The position numbers and the translations under genes are program-made. Positions 13,113 to 14,617 of a stretch of 14,617 bases of DNA are shown here, in pieces. Each line of letters starts with the position of its first letter. Position 1 is the first letter of the stretch. A model generated the notes under the pieces. It made no database searches. It saw only the letters and a program-made list of their open reading frames with translations, and was not told the DNA's origin. The stretch lies in assembly GCA_945900705.1 (NCBI GenBank), contig CAMDKJ010000023.1, positions 1 to 14,617 on the forward strand, given 5' to 3'. The stretch comes from Bifidobacterium breve. GTDB lineage: Bacteria; Actinomycetota; Actinomycetes; S36-B12.

Positions 13113-14617
13113 CTAGTTCGGTGTGACCTGGTCGGCGAACTGTGCCTCGTACAAATCAAAATAGGCACCGCCCACACTGATCAACTCCTCGTGGGTTCCG
13201 CGTTCGGCGATTTGTCCATCAACGACAACAAGTATCTGATCCGCCCGGCGAATTGTCGATAATCGGTGGGCAATTACGATCGAAGTGCGTCCGACAAGGG
13301 CTGAATCCAGGGCCAGTTGCACCGCAACTTCACTTTCACTATCAAGATGCGCGGTCGCTTCGTCCAAGATCACGATTCGAGGAGCTTTCAATAACAGGCG
13401 CGCCAGGGCAATCCGCTGTTTCTCGCCCCCGGATAACCGGTAGCCACGGTCGCCAACCACGGTGTCAAATCCGCCCGGCAATGCGCCGATCAGGTCGGCA
13501 ATCTGTGCAGAGCGGCAGGCTGCGAGCATGTCATCTTCGGTGGCATCAGGCTTGGCGTAAAGCAAGTTGGCCCTGATGGTGTCATGAAATAGATGCGCAT
13601 CCTGGGTAACCGTGCCAATCGCTTGGTGCAGTGACTGCATCTGCAATTCGCGCACATCGTCGCCGCCAACCAACACGGCACCGTCGCTTACGTCATAAAG
13701 ACGATTAACCAAAGCACTAACGGTAGTTTTACCCGCACCTGACGGACCCACCAACGCTGTCAAAGTGCCAGCCGGCACCTCAAATGACACTCCACGTAGC
13801 ACGTCGGCATCGGCTTGGCCGGTATCCTTGCGTGCAATTGACTCCAGTGAAGCCAGTGAAACTTGGGCAGCAGTCGGATACTTGAACCACACTTGTTCAA
13901 ACTTAACTTCTAATGGCCCAGGTCCCACAGGTCGCGCACCGGGAGCATCGCGCACCAAAGGGGGCAAATCCAAGATTTCGAATACCCGCTCAAAAGAAAC
14001 GAGGGCTGTCATCACTTCGACTCGGACATTCGACAAGGCTGTCAGCGGGCCATAAAGCTGTGCCAGCAGGCCGACCAAAGCCAAAAGCGTGCCTAGGGTC
14101 AGCACACCAGAAATAACTAAATTTCCCCCAAGCCCGTAGGTGATTGCCGTTGCCAGTGCCGCAACCAGTGTCAACGCGGTAAAGAACCACCTATTAGCCA
14201 TCGCCATCTTCACCCCGATATCGCGCACTTGCTCGGCGCGCCCGGAGAAGTTTGCGGCTTCATCGGCCGGCCGGCCAAACAGCTTCACGAGCAAGGCCCC
14301 CGCAACATTGAAGCGTTCGGACATCTGGACACTCATATCCGAATTTAGTTGCATGGATTGACGGGTCATACCTTGAAGGCGTCGGCCCATCCACCGGGCA
14401 GGTACGATGAATAGTGGGACAAGTAATAGCGAGACAACGGTTACTTGCCAAGACAGAATAAACATGGCGATCAGCACAATCACCAGCGAGATCATATTGC
14501 CAAGCACTCCACCGAGAGTTGACGTAAACGCCTGTTGGGCCCCAATAACGTCACTATTGAGCCGTGAGATTAAAGCTCCGGTCTGCGCGCGCGTGAAGAA
14601 GGCCACCGATTGGTTTT
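13113..14617 (-). CDS. Fused ABC exporter (membrane domain plus ATPase), 5' end outside window
   Basis: This half-transporter carries its membrane and ATPase domains in one chain and would act as a dimer. The visible part is about 501 residues. The membrane domain shows FFTRAQTGALISRLNSDV, the coupling region after helix 2, then four hydrophobic segments. The ATPase domain has Walker A GPSGAGKTT, Q-loop VTQDAHLF, signature LSGGEKQR, Walker B VILDEA, D-loop AHLDSE and switch IAHRLSTIR. An insertion of about 25 residues lies between FKYPTAAQ and VLRGVSFEV. The frame stays open through the right edge (residues NQS precede the GTG at 14606), so that GTG is an internal valine and the first helices are missing. 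The substrate is unknown; lipid, peptide and drug export are all seen in this family. Confidence 0.93.
   Translation of the reverse strand, partial: NQSVAFFTRAQTGALISRLNSDVIGAQQAFTSTLGGVLGNMISLVIVLIAMFILSWQVTVVSLLLVPLFIVPARWMGRRLQGMTRQSMQLNSDMSVQMSERFNVAGALLVKLFGRPADEAANFSGRAEQVRDIGVKMAMANRWFFTALTLVAALATAITYGLGGNLVISGVLTLGTLLALVGLLAQLYGPLTALSNVRVEVMTALVSFERVFEILDLPPLVRDAPGARPVGPGPLEVKFEQVWFKYPTAAQVSLASLESIARKDTGQADADVLRGVSFEVPAGTLTALVGPSGAGKTTVSALVNRLYDVSDGAVLVGGDDVRELQMQSLHQAIGTVTQDAHLFHDTIRANLLYAKPDATEDDMLAACRSAQIADLIGALPGGFDTVVGDRGYRLSGGEKQRIALARLLLKAPRIVILDEATAHLDSESEVAVQLALDSALVGRTSIVIAHRLSTIRRADQILVVVDGQIAERGTHEELISVGGAYFDLYEAQFADQVTPN

Noticed and set aside
14604..14606. GTG as start codon of the ABC exporter
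   Set aside because: The frame is open upstream to the window edge and the protein would lack the first two membrane helices; it is a 5'-truncated gene.
1..14617. Mobile element, phage, tRNA or rRNA, toxin-antitoxin or defence genes
   Set aside because: Every open frame of good quality matches a housekeeping or regulatory family, and no transposase, integrase, inverted terminal repeats or tRNA-like cloverleaf was noticed by eye; a tRNAscan or HMM search would be decisive.

Overview
The window is ordinary-looking chromosome from an actinobacterium. The gene order pgsA-like, gcvH, garA-like FHA gene, MerR (ftsR-like), DUF151 nuclease, MerR (resR-like), gcvP matches the well-known Mycobacterium order around Rv1822-Rv1832. 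A fabG-fabI (mabA-inhA-like) pair, DUF3099, SerB with two ACT domains and dodecin also fit Actinomycetota. Base composition looks moderate rather than strongly GC-rich, and intergenic gaps are very short with many overlapping starts and stops. This suggests a streamlined, possibly aquatic lineage; that placement is inference only.

Layout. (1) Minus strand, 41-3291: gcvP behind a tandem two-aptamer glycine riboswitch with its own candidate promoter. (2) Minus strand, 3292-7742, transcribed right to left: a solitary ABC ATPase, a CDP-alcohol phosphatidyltransferase, gcvH, a zinc-ribbon/FHA GarA-like protein, an FtsR-like MerR protein, a DUF151 nuclease and a ResR-like MerR protein. (3) Plus strand, 7807-9042: serB, divergent from the ABC ATPase. 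(4) Minus strand, 9039-11955: a tight cluster dodecin - TMEM175-like channel - fabG - fabI - SixA-like phosphatase, with overlaps or a 23-bp gap at each junction. (5) Plus strand, 12039-13097: DUF3099 and SURF1. (6) Minus strand, 13113 to the window end: a fused ABC exporter cut by the right edge.

How the genes connect. Glycine and serine metabolism recurs: gcvP and gcvH are glycine-cleavage components, serB makes serine, and gcvP carries the glycine-sensing RNA. The FHA protein and two MerR regulators belong to a conserved actinobacterial block tied, in characterised relatives, to 2-oxoglutarate/glutamate flux and cell division. fabG and fabI are two steps of the type II fatty acid elongation cycle.

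No new defence, mobile or biosynthetic system was recognised. The most interesting signals are regulatory and small-scale: the complete tandem glycine riboswitch whose platform hairpins lack a U-tract; a recurring TAnnnT hexamer 5-9 bases before start codons that lack Shine-Dalgarno sites, suggesting widespread leaderless transcripts; 15-bp in-frame tandem repeats in the N-terminal linkers of two neighbouring regulators; and a GarA-like FHA protein with a zinc ribbon in place of the usual ETTS-bearing tail.
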